Part shown: positions 1 through 10,519 of the stretch, one piece after another | Numbering within the stretch: position 1 is the first letter of the stretch | How the letters are laid out: each line of letters begins with the position of its first letter | Assembly (NCBI RefSeq): GCF_000422545.1 | Contig: NZ_AULZ01000005.1 | Coordinates: forward strand, 62,001-126,000 | Source: Desulfocurvibacter africanus subsp. africanus DSM 2603 | GTDB taxonomy: Bacteria > Desulfobacterota > Desulfovibrionia > Desulfovibrionales > Desulfovibrionaceae | Direction of reading: 5' to 3' | Length of the DNA: 64,000 bases | The notes under the pieces: generated by a model | Told to the model about the DNA's origin: nothing | Databases searched by the model: none | What the model saw: the letters and a program-made list of their open reading frames with translations, nothing else | Position numbers and translations under genes: made by a program

Positions 1-176
1 CAGCCCGCCAGCACGTCGGAGATTCGCGGGAAAACGCCCAGGACGAAAATGGCCGCGGCCATGGACAGCCACCACACGCTGTAACGCGTGTAGAGGTGGT
101 CGCGGCGCACCAGATAAATGATGATCAGGGCTATGCTCACGCCCAGAATGCCGGTGGTCCATTGCAGGCTGATCAT
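1..176 (-). CDS. DUF2304 family small membrane protein (partial)
   Basis: The reading frame starts at 176 on the minus strand and runs off the window. The visible protein begins MISLQWTTGILGVSIALIII and has a hydrophobic segment, a basic stretch (LVRRDHLYTRY) and a second hydrophobic segment (WWLSMAAAIFVLGVF). This is the layout of DUF2304 proteins, short membrane proteins usually encoded directly after a dolichol-phosphate-mannose-type GT2. Its ATG overlaps the TGA of the upstream glycosyltransferase (ATGA), so the two are probably translationally coupled. The family has no firm biochemical role; involvement in polyprenyl-sugar transfer is inferred from context. Confidence 0.7.
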   Translation of the reverse strand, partial: MISLQWTTGILGVSIALIIIYLVRRDHLYTRYSVWWLSMAAAIFVLGVFPRISDVLAG

Positions 177-883
177 TGGTCCTCCCCGGCATTATCCGAT
201 TGGCGGGAACCGCGCACGCTCTTCGACATTGCCAGGATGGAACTGTGCAGCATGTATTTGCCCACCGAAGGCCAGGTGTTGAAAATACGCGAATGGCCGC
301 TCAGGCGGCAGGCCATGGCGATGGGCGTTTCCACGATGCGCAGGCCGCTCCCGCGCAGCAGGAAGAGCACGCCAAGGTCCTGGTAATCCAGAAGCGTGGC
401 GCGTGGTCCGGCCAGCAGTTCCATGGCCCGACGATTATAAGCCCTGAAGCCGGAAGTCAGGTCGCCCACGCCCAGCCCGCCGATACCCCGGAAAAGACCC
501 CAGGCGACTTGCCGCAAGGGGCTGCCCCGGCTCGTGCAAGAGCCGATGGCCGCATCGGCCCGGCCGCGCAGCACCGGTTCCAGCACCACGGGCAGGCTTT
601 GCACGGGGTGCTGCCCGTCGGCATCCATGGTCACGCAGCGCTTGTAGCCTCTGCTCAGGGCGTAGCGAATGCCGGCCTGCATGGCGCCCCATGCGCCAAG
701 CCCCAGCCGCAAGCTCAGGACGGTCGCCCCGGCCCTGCGCGCGGCGTCGGCGGTTTCGTCGTTGCTGGCGTCATCCACCACAACCACGGGCAAGCCCAGG
801 TCCGAGACCACGGCTCCGGCCACGAGATGCACCGACTCCTGCTCGTTCTTGGCTGGGATGATGACCAGGGTTTCCGGCGTCAT
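173..883 (-). CDS. Glycosyltransferase family 2, polyprenyl-phosphate sugar synthase type
   Basis: A 236-aa GT-A fold protein. The N-terminus reads LVIIPAKNEQESV, the usual GT2 opening. It is followed by VVVVDDASNDET (nucleotide-sugar binding) and MDADGQHP (DXD-like metal site), as in dolichol-phosphate-mannose synthase-type enzymes. There is no C-terminal membrane region; the DUF2304 protein encoded by the next, overlapping gene probably supplies the anchor. It likely moves a sugar from a nucleotide donor to a polyprenyl phosphate for envelope glycan synthesis. Donor and acceptor cannot be read from the sequence. Confidence 0.85.
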   Translation of the reverse strand: MTPETLVIIPAKNEQESVHLVAGAVVSDLGLPVVVVDDASNDETADAARRAGATVLSLRLGLGAWGAMQAGIRYALSRGYKRCVTMDADGQHPVQSLPVVLEPVLRGRADAAIGSCTSRGSPLRQVAWGLFRGIGGLGVGDLTSGFRAYNRRAMELLAGPRATLLDYQDLGVLFLLRGSGLRIVETPIAMACRLSGHSRIFNTWPSVGKYMLHSSILAMSKSVRGSRQSDNAGEDQ

Positions 884-921
884 GGCTGTTCCGTTAAGCC
901 GCGTTTGGGGTTTATGGATGC

Positions 922-947
922 GGGAGGCCGGACAAACCCGGCCTCCC
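922..947. terminator. Hairpin between the lipoprotein gene and the GT2 gene
   Basis: A perfect 10-bp GC-rich stem (GGGAGGCCGG / CCGGCCTCCC) with a 6-nt loop lies between two minus-strand genes. It sits just after the stop of the lipoprotein gene and has only a weak T tract, so termination is plausible but not certain. Confidence 0.5.
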
Positions 948-987
948 GTTTGGCACTATGCCATCATGCGTATTTCATGGATAGCTT

Positions 988-2781
988 TTAGGGAAGAATA
1001 GAACCTCCATTGATGGGCGCGCTGGCCAGGCCGGTGATATTTTTGTCAGTATCCAGGTCGATTCTGATATTAGCCGTGGTGCCGGTCACGTTGTCCGGGC
1101 TAAGGTAGCCGACATCGAAGGGCTCGCCAGTCACGAAAGCCATGCCCAGGAGCGACTTGCTCACGTTATCGGGGGTGCCGGCCCAGAACCAGCCGTTGTC
1201 CACGGTCAAGGTGGCCACGCCCGGAGCATCCGGCTGGCCGACGGGCTCTACCGTGCTGGTCAGGTTAATGGTCACTGTGCTGGTATTGTCATCGTTTACC
1301 ACCAGGCTGGAGCTTTCGATGGCCGTGGGACGCCTGTTGTCCGTGGGCTGGACAAAGGTGATGAGCCTGTCGGCGCCGTCAATGGTCAGGCCATCGAGGC
1401 TGGTGCCCAGGATGTTGGCCGTGACCGTGGCCGTGTTGTCCACGCCAACGAAAGGCAGAGTCTCGACCTGGAAGCCGGCTCCGCCGGTAACTGGTTCGGG
1501 AGTCAGCGTGGCGGGCAGGAATTCATCGCCGTCATCTGAGACGACCGAGGCCGCGAACCTCTGCAGATAGTCGCCGGTCACATCGACGCCCTTGCCGTCG
1601 AGCACCACGAAGTTAAGGGTGCTGGTAGCGGTGTCGTTGCTGGTTTCACCGGCTGGGATCTCCACCACGGCCGGATTGAGGATCAGGATCATCTGCGCCG
1701 GCGGGTTGGTTACCAGCTCAGACATTGCCGTAAAAGCCGGAACGGTGAAAGCGGGCGAGGTGGTGACGCCCAAGAATTCGGCCTCGGCGGTCAGGGTTGG
1801 ACCCAGGTTGTCGAGAGCGGTCTGGATGTCGCTGCCTGTGTATTCATTGAATCGAGTCTCGATCGCGGTCAGCACATCGCCGGGATCGGTGGCGGTATCG
1901 CCGCCAGGAATGAGCGCCACGGCCTCGGTGAACAGGCCTGTAAGAGCCGCGGCATTATCATCGCCGAAACCCTCCACTACGCCATCGACCAGGCCGTCGG
2001 ACAGATCCAGGCCGAACATGGCCAGGTTGCCGGCAAATTCGCTGGAGCCGATCTGCACGGGCGTGCCCAGATTGGAGAGCACGTCCTTGGCGATGGCCGA
2101 GGCGGCTCTGTTTGCCACCAGCGCGCTGGCATCTTCGGCGATCAGGTCGCCCTTGGGCAATGCGGGGCTGGTAAAGGCACTGAACGGCGCAAGGAACTCT
2201 CCACCGGCTTCCAGACCGGCGACGAAGGCGTTGGTGGCCATGTTTTCCACCATGGGACCGTAGTTCTCCAGGAGCGCATCGTCGATTTGTCCGTTCTTGG
2301 CAGCCTCGGCGCGCAGCATCCACACCGCGATGGTGGTCAGCGGCGTGACGTTGACCTGAGGCGAGTCGCCAGTGAGCTCGTCGGCCGTCACGATGGAGTA
2401 CCAGGGGCCGGCAAAGGGCTGCGGCAGGGACGTGCCGTCAGTGCCGACCTCGACCAGTTGGCTCGTTCCAGCCGACGTTCCCTGGACGCGGATGAGGAAG
2501 GGACCATCCTCATCATCCGGGATGTTAACGGTATAACCGCCGGTGTTATCCGTAGTCGCAGTGGCGACAATATCCCCCGTGACCGTCAGGACGGCCACTT
2601 CGGCATTCTGGATGAACGAACCTGCGACATCGCCGCTAAGCGCGGTTTCTCCGACTCCGCCGTTTCCACCATTACCTCCGTTACCGCCGTTGTCGTCATC
2701 GTCGTCGTCATTGCAGCCAATCGCCCCGAAGGCGAACAGGCAGCATGCGAGCACCAGGAACAATAATCTGCGGTTGAGCAT
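988..2781 (-). CDS. Secreted lipoprotein with Asp/Gly-rich N-terminus
   Basis: A 597-aa protein with a signal peptide (MLNRRLLFLVLACCLFAFG) ending in the lipobox-like AIGC, so it is probably a lipoprotein. A low-complexity tether of six Asp residues and Asn-Gly-Gly repeats follows the Cys. Residues ~45-110 resemble a carboxypeptidase-regulatory or Big-type beta domain (GGYTVNIPDDEDGPFLIRV). The rest is predicted to be extracellular, with no enzyme motif seen. GGAGGG lies about 6 nt upstream of ATG 2781, which supports this start. A surface or biofilm role is possible but not shown. Confidence 0.7.
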   Translation of the reverse strand: MLNRRLLFLVLACCLFAFGAIGCNDDDDDDNGGNGGNGGNGGVGETALSGDVAGSFIQNAEVAVLTVTGDIVATATTDNTGGYTVNIPDDEDGPFLIRVQGTSAGTSQLVEVGTDGTSLPQPFAGPWYSIVTADELTGDSPQVNVTPLTTIAVWMLRAEAAKNGQIDDALLENYGPMVENMATNAFVAGLEAGGEFLAPFSAFTSPALPKGDLIAEDASALVANRAASAIAKDVLSNLGTPVQIGSSEFAGNLAMFGLDLSDGLVDGVVEGFGDDNAAALTGLFTEAVALIPGGDTATDPGDVLTAIETRFNEYTGSDIQTALDNLGPTLTAEAEFLGVTTSPAFTVPAFTAMSELVTNPPAQMILILNPAVVEIPAGETSNDTATSTLNFVVLDGKGVDVTGDYLQRFAASVVSDDGDEFLPATLTPEPVTGGAGFQVETLPFVGVDNTATVTANILGTSLDGLTIDGADRLITFVQPTDNRRPTAIESSSLVVNDDNTSTVTINLTSTVEPVGQPDAPGVATLTVDNGWFWAGTPDNVSKSLLGMAFVTGEPFDVGYLSPDNVTGTTANIRIDLDTDKNITGLASAPINGGSILP

Positions 2782-3471
2782 GAAACCCTCCTCTCTCCAA
2801 CAAGAACATGTTTCGCATGACCCTCTGCTGAACCAATCCCTCTATACAATGGAAATTCCACGTCAGAACTTCATTGCAGTGTGATTATTACATGCGAAAT
2901 AAATCCACCTCCTTCCATTTACACCTTGGCATTTCATTACTAATGGCAGCACACACAATAGAATGCCAAGAGTAATGGCACTATATACCGCTAAACCCAC
3001 TAACAAAGGATTTTTTGGACAGGTTTTTCTCAAATGACTTTTTATATTGCGAGATGCGATAAATAAGGCTGAGCTGTATACTCTTTATGGAGGGAGGCAC
3101 CCTTCGCTGAAGCTTATATGGATCCGGGCATGCGCCAGGTTCCAACGCATGGGAACCTGAGCCCAGGCGCAACAAGCCTAGCTCGCAAATGATGAGGGGT
3201 GTTGCCTGGACAAGGGACCTGCCGCGCGAAGCAGGGCGGACCAAACGGGCATCAGATAAATACGACCGTGGCGGTCCGCGACAGAATCAGCCTGATAGGG
3301 GATGGGCGAGAAGAGACGGGGCAGGTATGCTTCCTTTCCATCTCCCGTGGAGCATGGGAAGGCCACATCAGACAGGTCGATGTTGAAGCGGAGGATGCCG
3401 GGCGGATAAGCGGTTTCGAATCGGACTCGGCCAATGGCCCGCACATCATAATAGACAGCCGAAAAGGAGAC
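2782..3471. other. Intergenic region, partly AT-rich, between divergent genes
   Basis: No convincing gene. Bases ~2880-3080 are clearly more AT-rich than the surroundings and probably hold the promoter of the lipoprotein gene. A 9-bp inverted repeat (CTTGGCATT / AATGCCAAG) lies at 2925-2933 and 2962-2970, and a small hairpin (CAGGTTCC / GGAACCTG) at 3136-3159. The open frame extending upstream of 3472 lacks coding character. Confidence 0.5.
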
Positions 3472-4473
3472 ATGCAGGCAATGCGCGTCTGCGCCATCGT
3501 CTTGAACTACAATGGGCTGGACCTCCTGGGTCCCTGCCTGGACGCGCTGCTGGCCAGCGATTGCCCTGGCCTCTCGGCCATGCTCGTGGACAACGCCTCA
3601 AGCGACGGCTCGGCCGAGTTCGTGCGCCGGCGCTATCCGCAGGTTGAGCTGCTGGAGAATCCCGAGAACTACTATTTCAGCCGAGGCAACAACGAGGGCA
3701 TGCGCCTGGCCCTGGAGCTCGGAGCGGACTACCTGCTCGTGCTCAACAACGACACGCTCATTGATCCGTCCTGCGTGCGCCTGCTGATCGAGTTCATGGA
3801 CGCCCACCCGAGAGCCGGGGCCTGCCAGCCGCTGCTGCGTTTCATGCACAGGCCGGACTTGGCGGCTTCGGCCGGCATCCGCCTGGGCATGGCCGGCAAG
3901 GCTTGGGACATGGCCTGCGGTGAGCCTGCCGAGTCCCTGGGCAGGCTGCCCTTCCAGGTTCTGGGAGCCACGGGCGGGGCCATGCTCCTGCGCGCCGAGG
4001 CCCTGAGCCAATGCGGCCTGTTCTGCGAGGAGTTCCAGATGTACTTCGAGGACGTGGACCTGAGCCTGAGGCTGCGCGAAGCGAGCTGGGACATCTGGTG
4101 CGTGCCCGAAGCCAGCGTGCTCCACGAGTGCTCGGTCACCACCAACCGCTCCGGCGCCTGGCGGCGCGGCTACTTCTGCGAGCGCAACAGCTACAAGGTC
4201 GTGCTGCGCAATTATCCGCCGGCCAAGATCCTCAAGGCCTATCTGCTCGGATGGCCCATGGCCGGCCTGGTCAGCGGGTACAATCTGCTGCTGCACGACC
4301 GGCGCTACGGCCTGGCCATTGCCCAGGCCATGCTCGAAGGCTTGCGCGACCTGGTCAGATTCCTGCCCGGCCGCCTGTCGCGCCGGGACCGCCAAGCCCG
4401 GCACTATCCCTTCTGGCCCATGATCGAGGAATCCGTGATTTACCCGCCGAACTGCCGGCGTGCAGACGGCTGA
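3472..4473 (+). CDS. Glycosyltransferase family 2, rhamnosyltransferase-like
   Basis: A 333-aa GT2 of the COG1216/WcaE-RfbF type. The N-terminus reads MRVCAIVLNYNG, with VDNASSDGS and NNDT (the DXD-equivalent) further in. FEDVDLSLRLRE is the late acidic motif typical of O-antigen and rhamnosyl transferases. The start at 3472 is chosen because AAAAGGAGA lies just upstream; the frame stays open for 91 more codons without coding character. It probably adds a deoxyhexose during LPS or exopolysaccharide synthesis. A MITE-like repeat begins 52 nt after the stop. Confidence 0.85.
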   Translation: MQAMRVCAIVLNYNGLDLLGPCLDALLASDCPGLSAMLVDNASSDGSAEFVRRRYPQVELLENPENYYFSRGNNEGMRLALELGADYLLVLNNDTLIDPSCVRLLIEFMDAHPRAGACQPLLRFMHRPDLAASAGIRLGMAGKAWDMACGEPAESLGRLPFQVLGATGGAMLLRAEALSQCGLFCEEFQMYFEDVDLSLRLREASWDIWCVPEASVLHECSVTTNRSGAWRRGYFCERNSYKVVLRNYPPAKILKAYLLGWPMAGLVSGYNLLLHDRRYGLAIAQAMLEGLRDLVRFLPGRLSRRDRQARHYPFWPMIEESVIYPPNCRRADG

Positions 4474-4524
4474 AACCTTTCCCGCCAGAGCCTTCCATAT
4501 GGGGAGCAGCCTGGCCCCCGTATC

Positions 4525-4652
4525 TAAAGCAGATTGCTTTTAAGACGCCCGCTCCGGCGTTGACGGCGCAAGTGAATTGCGCCTACGCCTACGCGGCGGC
4601 AAGCCATGCCGACGCATGGCTTGCAGAGCATTTTCAAAAGCAAAATGCTCTA
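4525..4652 (-). mobile_element. MITE-like element copy 1 (inverted relative to copies 2-4)
   Basis: A 128-bp unit including the flanking TA dinucleotides. The ends are near-perfect 15-16-bp inverted repeats (AGCAGATTGCTTTT at one end, AAAAGCAAAATGCTC at the other). The interior folds into nested hairpins, including GCAAGCCATGC / GCATGGCTTGC. It lacks coding capacity. TA flanks and short terminal inverted repeats are the signature of MITEs mobilised by IS630/Tc1-mariner-type transposases. No such transposase is visible in this window. Confidence 0.75.
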
Positions 4653-4852
4653 ATAATGATTACTTCGAGAACGGATTACGTCGGACCCGCTTTTCGCCGC
4701 CTGGGGAAGACGAGGCGCTTGATCCGGGCTGAATCCCGGCAGGACCAGCAGGCCAGGACGGCGTTGCATGTCCGCGCCGGCCACGTTATATATTAAGACT
4801 TGTCCGGGACGCTCCGTCCCACCCAAGCAGAATACGAGAGGGAGAACGGCCC

Positions 4853-5188
4853 ATGAGCCATGATACATATGATGAGGAATTGCAGGATCTGGTGCGCAAT
4901 GCACTAGCGCCCCTGGAGAAGTATTTCACGACTTTCATCGACCTCGGTTTCGAGGACCAGGAGCCGAGGAAGGTCTTCATCGACGATATCGGCAACACCG
5001 GCATGGCCCTGGTAAGCCACGCCCAGGAAGAGATCGCCCAGGCCCTGGAGCTTTTGCTGGACCGCGTCGGCCGGGTAGTGGTCAAGCGCGCGGGCATGGA
5101 AAACCGCCTGGGCGTGCGGCCGCGCAAGATCCTGGATGTTGACCTGGCCGGCGGCGAAATCAAGCAGCAAGGCTGGGCCAAACAGTAG
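4853..5188 (+). CDS. Conserved-looking small hypothetical protein
   Basis: A 111-aa acidic, soluble protein preceded by GAGAGGGAGA. Nothing in it matches a family I recognise. It is predicted to be largely helical (EEIAQALELLLDRVGRVVV) with no signal peptide or membrane segment. It lies between two inverted MITE copies, on the same strand as the following methyltransferase. Confidence 0.6.
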   Translation: MSHDTYDEELQDLVRNALAPLEKYFTTFIDLGFEDQEPRKVFIDDIGNTGMALVSHAQEEIAQALELLLDRVGRVVVKRAGMENRLGVRPRKILDVDLAGGEIKQQGWAKQ

Positions 5189-5299
5189 CTTCCGGCCGAG
5201 CAGTCCGGACCGCATGACCTGATAATTTTCCCCGCCGCAAATAATCATTGCTTCTCTCCGCTCCTGAAGGCCTGATAGTTCAGGATGCGGAGGGCAGCC

Positions 5300-6373
5300 A
5301 TGCAACAGCAGCGCAACACGACCGGCATGAGCCTGGAACAGGTTCGTAAGACAGTTCTCCTGAATGACATTGATCCGCGCACGGAGCGCGGAATCGAGTT
5401 CGGCCCCCTGAATCGCCCCCTTGTGACCAAGGACGACGGTCGCATCCTCTATATCGACTACACAACCACGGATGTCTTGCGCGCTCGGCATGCTCACCGA
5501 ACCGACAGAGATCCAGCCGCCATCGTGGATGTGGACCGCGTATGGAATGATGCATTGCCCAAAGTGCTGCGCGACGACTTGCCCCTGGACTATGCCGTGG
5601 CCAGCCACGTCATCGAGCACGTGCCGGATCTGGTGGGTTGGTTGAGCGAGGTGGCCCAGGTGCTGCGGCCCGGCGGACGGCTCTGCCTGACCGTGCCCGA
5701 CAAGCGCTACACCTTCGACTTTCAACGAACGCCCAGCCGTCTTACCGAGGCCATGAGCGCCCATCTGCAGAGCCTGCGCCGGCCCAGTCCACAGCAGGTC
5801 TTTGACCACTACCGTAAAGTCGTGCAGCTTCCGCTCCGGGAAGCTTGGCAAGGCCGTTTAGACATCTCAAACCTTTCGCGCATCCATGACTTCGACTACG
5901 CCCTTTCCCAGACCCGCAAGGCCCAGAATGGCGAGTACGTGGATTGCCACTGCTGGGTTTTCACGCCGCGCTCATTTCTGGATCTGCTGTCCGAGTTGGC
6001 CGAGCACGGCTTTCTGGCCTATCGCCTGACGTCCTTCCAGGATACCAGGCCCTATACCTTTGAATTCTACGTCTGCCTGGAATGCGACCAGGCCTTGCCC
6101 GGCGATCCCGATCGGCGCGCCGAGGCTGCGGCCTCCTTCCGCCGCAATCGGCCTGCCGGCCAGGACTCCGAGCCCGGCGACCCCTCGTCGCGGGAGTTGT
6201 TGACCAAGATGCAAGACCTGGGACGCAAGCTCGAAACCGCCGACAGACTGCTGAGGGAACTGCAAGCCAGCCTCGCGCGCGCTGAACAACAGATCCAGAG
6301 TCTGCAGCACGCCAACGATGCTTCCTGGTGCCGGCAAATCATGAAACGGCTGCGAATGCGCCCCACCAATTAG
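5300..6373 (+). CDS. Class I SAM-dependent methyltransferase, type 11
   Basis: A 357-aa protein with a methyltransferase core. VASHVIEHVPDLVGWL (motif II region) and RPGGRLCLTVPDKRYTFD (post-I to III) are typical of Methyltransf_11 enzymes found in glycan clusters. The C-terminal ~60 residues form a coiled coil (LRELQASLARAEQQIQSL). ATG 5300 is preferred because CGGAGGG precedes it at 5288-5294; an ATG at 5285 would leave that site inside the gene. The stop codon TAG (6371-6373) consists of the first bases of MITE copy 2, so the element defines the present C-terminus. Confidence 0.8.
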   Translation: MQQQRNTTGMSLEQVRKTVLLNDIDPRTERGIEFGPLNRPLVTKDDGRILYIDYTTTDVLRARHAHRTDRDPAAIVDVDRVWNDALPKVLRDDLPLDYAVASHVIEHVPDLVGWLSEVAQVLRPGGRLCLTVPDKRYTFDFQRTPSRLTEAMSAHLQSLRRPSPQQVFDHYRKVVQLPLREAWQGRLDISNLSRIHDFDYALSQTRKAQNGEYVDCHCWVFTPRSFLDLLSELAEHGFLAYRLTSFQDTRPYTFEFYVCLECDQALPGDPDRRAEAAASFRRNRPAGQDSEPGDPSSRELLTKMQDLGRKLETADRLLRELQASLARAEQQIQSLQHANDASWCRQIMKRLRMRPTN

Positions 6374-6498
6374 AGCATTTTGCTTTTGAAAATGCTCTGC
6401 AAGCCATGCGTCGGCATGGCTTGCCGCCGCGTAGGCGTAGGCGCAATTCACTTGCGCCGTCAACGCCGGAGCGGGCGTCTTAAAAGCAATCTGCTCTA
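6371..6498 (+). mobile_element. MITE-like element copy 2
   Basis: A 128-bp copy with TA on both sides. Terminal repeats are GAGCATTTTGCTTTT and AAAAGCAATCTGCTC. Internal hairpins include AGAGCATTTT / AAAATGCTCT (6372-6398) and GCAAGCCATGC / GCATGGCTTGC. It starts at the stop codon of the methyltransferase and lies in the opposite orientation to copy 1. Confidence 0.8.
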
Positions 6499-6699
6499 GG
6501 CTTTTGCCGCCTTCAGCCTGCGCGGCCATTCTCAGTTCGGGGCGAATCTTCGGTGGACGCCGGCCTTGTGCGGTTTCAGCGGCCCCTGGGAGGCAGGAGC
6601 GCCATGGCAGCATGCCAAACACGGCACTATTCCACAGACGTTATAAGATCCTGGAGGGTGGAGAAAGGGCGAAGGCCTTCCCATCTCTTGTAAACCGCC

Positions 6700-9600
6700 T
6701 TAGCCCGACTTCGCGGCCTTCCTCCAGGCGAATTCCGCCAATATCCGATGTAGTTCTTCGAAGTCGAGGGGTTTGGATAGGTAATCGTCCATGCCTGCCG
6801 CCAAAAAACGCTCGCGGTCGCCCTTGAGGGCATAGGCCGTCAGGGCCACGATGGGAATGGCCGGATCGACTCCTTGGGGCGGACTCTGCCGAATGATGCG
6901 CGTGGCCTCGATGCCGTCCATTTCCGGCATCTGCGCGTCCATGAACACCAGATCGAAGCGCCCCTGCGAAAGTAGATCAATGGCCTTTCGGCCGTTTGGC
7001 ACACAGATGACCATATGGCCCATCTCGTCCAGCCAATCTCGCATGACCAGTTGGTTGATCTCGTTATCCTCGGCCACCAAAATCCTGAGCGGCACAGTCA
7101 TGGGGCCGGACTGCCCGGCGACCTGCTCGCGACAGGTGGACTCGGCCTCGGAGGCTCGCGCCAACCTGACGGTGAAGCCGAACACGCTGCCCTGCCCCGG
7201 CTGGCTCTCCGCCCAGATCGTGCCGCCCATGATCTCCACGAGCTTCTTGGTAATGGCCAGCCCCAGGCCCGTGCCGCCGTACTCCTTGTCGTGACCCAGG
7301 GTGGCGAAGCTCTCGAAGACATGCTGAAGCTTGTCGGGCGGAATGCCGATGCCCGTATCGCTCACCGTGGCTTGCAGCGAAATCTCTTCCTGGCTCGCGC
7401 CGGGCTCCGGCGTCTCCCGACTGTCCGCAGCCTCCGCCACTCCGATGGCGATGGTGATCGAACCCCAGGAGGTGAACTTGAGGGCATTGCCTACAAGGTT
7501 CGTGAAGACCTGCCGCAGCCGAAGGTCATCGCCCATGAGCAGCTCCGGCACCTCGGGCCCGACATACCATGAAAGCTCCACGCCCTTGCGCTGGGCCGAG
7601 AGGCGCAGCGGCTGCAACAGGCTTTCCAGCGACTTCCTCAAATCGAAGGCCTTCTTTTCCAGCTCCATGCGGCCGGACTCCACCTTGGACAAGTCGAGAA
7701 TGTCGTTGATGAGCTCTAGGAGCGAATGCGCCGACTCCTTGATGAACCCCAGGTAGCTGGAGGCCTTTGAGTCGCAGCCGCCCATCAGGGCAAGATCGGT
7801 CATGCCGATTATACCGTTCATGGGCGTGCGTATTTCATGGCTCATGGCCGCCAGGAACTCGCTTTTGGCCTGGTTGGCGACCTCAGCCGCGTTTCTGGCC
7901 CGGCGCAATTCCTGCTCCAGCTCCTTATAGGCTGTGACGTCCCGGCTGATGGACAGGACCGAGACGACTTCTCCAGATGGCGCGAATTCGGGCGTAAGCC
8001 GACAATGGAAGTGCCGCGGCCCGTTGATCGTCGTCAGGCTGTACTCATGGCTTTCCTCGCGACCGCTGGCCAGGACCTGCTTGAGCAGTTCCTCGTATGC
8101 CCGGAGAAACTTCTCCCGATCAGGCCGCGCAGGCTCCCTCACGTGCATGCCCAGGTAATAGCTGGGAGGCATGCCCTGCAGCCTGCTAATGGCCGGGTTG
8201 ACATAGCTGCGCTTCAGGTCCTTGCCGATACGCACGATGATGTCCGGGCTGTTCTCGGCCAGCGCCCGGAACTCCTGTTCCCGACGGCGCAACTCCTGCT
8301 CGGTGCTCCGCCTGGCCGTTATTTCTCGGGAGATGGTCAGCATCGACACCACTTGCCTATCTGATGAAAACTCGGGAACGATCCTGGTCTCGTAGTAGAC
8401 TATCTCTCCGGACGGCCGTGCATAGGCTACCTCGATGCACTCATCCGTTCCGTTTTCCATAGCCTTGTGCAAGGCATCCTCGAAGGCTTTGCCATCACTG
8501 TCCGCGATGCGCGTCTCCGAAAGCGGTTTGCCTATGAAATGGGAAGCCGGCAACCCGTGCAGGGCTTCGACCGCCGAATTGACATACACGCGCTTCAGGT
8601 CGCGATTGAAACGGACTATGATGTCCGGGCTGTTCTCGACCAGGGCCCGGAACTCCTGTTCCCGACGGTACAGCTTCTCCTCGGTCCGCTTGCGCGCGGT
8701 GATGTCCTCCATGGCGCCTATGGTCCCCACCAAGCGCCCCAGGGCATTGCGCTCCAAGGATATGGTCACGTTGACCCACACGATCGTCCCGTCCTTGCGC
8801 ACCACTTGCTTCTCCGCGGCAAACCCATCGATATCCCCCGCCATGAGCCTTCTGAACAAATTGATATCCTCGGATATGTCGTCCGCATGAACCACATGCG
8901 TGAACGAACGACCGATAAGCTCATGGCGATCGTAGCCCGTGATGTCGCAGAACTTTCCGTTGGCCTCTGTGAAGCGCCCGTCCAGATCAATCCGGTTCAG
9001 TCCCACGGCGGCCTGTTCAAATACGACCCTGTAGCGCTCCTCCTGCTCCCTGGCCTGCGTGATGTCCCTGAGTATGCCGAGCACGCTTATCACGCGCTCG
9101 TCAGCATCGCGCTCCGGAATAAGGCGGCATTGGCACAGCTTATGGCCTGAGGGCGTCCGAAATACGACCTCGGCCGATTGTTCAGCTTTCTTGTCGAATG
9201 CGCCCCGGACTGCGGCGGCCAAGGTCTTGCCGCTGCCCTCCTCCAGGCTGGGGGACTGAAGAAAATAACCGATGAATGTGTCGGCAGGGGCGCCGGTCAA
9301 GGCTTCCACGGCGGGATTGATATACGTGCAGAACAGCTCCCGGTCGAACCTGCAGATGATGTCCGGCGAATTCTCCGCGAGCAGCCGGTAACCGGTCCCG
9401 GACTGAAAAAAAGAGCGGATGGAGTCCTCCACGGTTTGCCCGAAACGATCCGCCTCGCGGTAGGCGGCAACCACCGCGGCCAGCAGATAGAGGCACCCGA
9501 GGTAGTTGGCCGCGCGCCCGACCCAGCCGAGCGGACTGCCCACCCCCAGATTGATGCTGAAAGCCAGGGTGCCGGCCATCATGGTGATGAGCCCAAGCAT

Positions 9601-10275
9601 GAACCACCAGGCGAAGGATGACTTCCGGCGCTGGAACAGATGCAGGAGGTTGGCCGTGGCGAAGGCCAAGAGAACCAGGGAGATCATGAGAATGAGCTGC
9701 CGCAGCGGAGTTGCGCCTTGGCCTTGAATGAAAAAGACCGGCACTAGCCCTGCCTGTTCGGCGACCATAATTAGAATTCCGGCCGAAAAGGCGATCAGAT
9801 AGGAACAGGCCAATCTGAACGGTTTGCCTACATGTTCCCCGAGATGCAGCGCCTCGCGCGTGCTAAAACGTGAACTCGCGGCGCAGCATGTGGAGAATAG
9901 GAATGTCCCAGCATTTTGGGCCGTCACGGTAAAATTGACGCCAAGACCTAGCGGCTTGCCAATGCCCGACAGGAAGCTGCACGACCCCAAGGCCACCAGG
10001 CCGCAGCCAAGAACCAAAGCGCTCTCAAGTCCGTGGGCCAAGTATGATCTCGCGCAAAAGAAGGCTACGGCATAGCCTATACCTGTCATGAAAATGGCAT
10101 TGCCCGTGAGTGCAAGATAAGGAGACTCATTGATGGACGTTGAATTCTGAACAACCATGACCACGAGCAGAACAAAGATGGCCCAGATCGGCAGAAGCGC
10201 TAATCTACGGACGGACCTGCGTCCTTTCGTCGATGATTTTTTTTGACCAATAACATTCAATGACCTTATGTTCAT
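6700..10275 (-). CDS. Membrane-bound hybrid sensor histidine kinase with four PAS domains
   Basis: A 1,191-aa protein. About eight N-terminal hydrophobic segments (residues ~20-275) form a membrane sensor. Four PAS domains follow; three share the phrase ENSPDII. The HisKA box reads [11 protein letters not shown], with the phospho-His near residue 811. The HATPase has [17 protein letters not shown] and [10 protein letters not shown] receiver domain (VAEDNEINQ; phospho-Asp in [12 protein letters not shown] near residue 1112) ends the protein. ATG 10275 is preferred because GGAAGG lies 8 nt upstream; ATG 10281 is only 2 nt from it. No output regulator is adjacent, so the partner is unknown. Confidence 0.9.
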   Translation of the reverse strand: MNIRSLNVIGQKKSSTKGRRSVRRLALLPIWAIFVLLVVMVVQNSTSINESPYLALTGNAIFMTGIGYAVAFFCARSYLAHGLESALVLGCGLVALGSCSFLSGIGKPLGLGVNFTVTAQNAGTFLFSTCCAASSRFSTREALHLGEHVGKPFRLACSYLIAFSAGILIMVAEQAGLVPVFFIQGQGATPLRQLILMISLVLLAFATANLLHLFQRRKSSFAWWFMLGLITMMAGTLAFSINLGVGSPLGWVGRAANYLGCLYLLAAVVAAYREADRFGQTVEDSIRSFFQSGTGYRLLAENSPDIICRFDRELFCTYINPAVEALTGAPADTFIGYFLQSPSLEEGSGKTLAAAVRGAFDKKAEQSAEVVFRTPSGHKLCQCRLIPERDADERVISVLGILRDITQAREQEERYRVVFEQAAVGLNRIDLDGRFTEANGKFCDITGYDRHELIGRSFTHVVHADDISEDINLFRRLMAGDIDGFAAEKQVVRKDGTIVWVNVTISLERNALGRLVGTIGAMEDITARKRTEEKLYRREQEFRALVENSPDIIVRFNRDLKRVYVNSAVEALHGLPASHFIGKPLSETRIADSDGKAFEDALHKAMENGTDECIEVAYARPSGEIVYYETRIVPEFSSDRQVVSMLTISREITARRSTEQELRRREQEFRALAENSPDIIVRIGKDLKRSYVNPAISRLQGMPPSYYLGMHVREPARPDREKFLRAYEELLKQVLASGREESHEYSLTTINGPRHFHCRLTPEFAPSGEVVSVLSISRDVTAYKELEQELRRARNAAEVANQAKSEFLAAMSHEIRTPMNGIIGMTDLALMGGCDSKASSYLGFIKESAHSLLELINDILDLSKVESGRMELEKKAFDLRKSLESLLQPLRLSAQRKGVELSWYVGPEVPELLMGDDLRLRQVFTNLVGNALKFTSWGSITIAIGVAEAADSRETPEPGASQEEISLQATVSDTGIGIPPDKLQHVFESFATLGHDKEYGGTGLGLAITKKLVEIMGGTIWAESQPGQGSVFGFTVRLARASEAESTCREQVAGQSGPMTVPLRILVAEDNEINQLVMRDWLDEMGHMVICVPNGRKAIDLLSQGRFDLVFMDAQMPEMDGIEATRIIRQSPPQGVDPAIPIVALTAYALKGDRERFLAAGMDDYLSKPLDFEELHRILAEFAWRKAAKSG

Positions 10276-10393
10276 GCTCATGACCTTCCACTTAAATTTA
10301 TGGAAACCGGACAAGAGATCACTACAGAAGGCCATCTATGCTGCACAAGAGAATATAGATGCTAATTGCGGAAATTTCTTGAAAGCAGAGGCC

Positions 10394-10413
10394 CAGGCTT
10401 CAGGAGAAGCCTG
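10394..10413 (-). terminator. Short hairpin downstream of the CLC gene
   Basis: CAGGCTTC / GAAGCCTG with a 4-nt loop, lying about 110 bp after the CLC stop and before the kinase start. There is no clear T run, so it is a weak candidate. Confidence 0.35.
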
Positions 10414-10519
10414 TTTGGGCGGCGATGGGAGGCAATGTAAACGTGATCGCCCGGGGGCGTTCCTAAGAAAGCGAGTGGAAACCGACCGGTCCTGGCGACC
10501 TGATCAAAATCAATAAACC

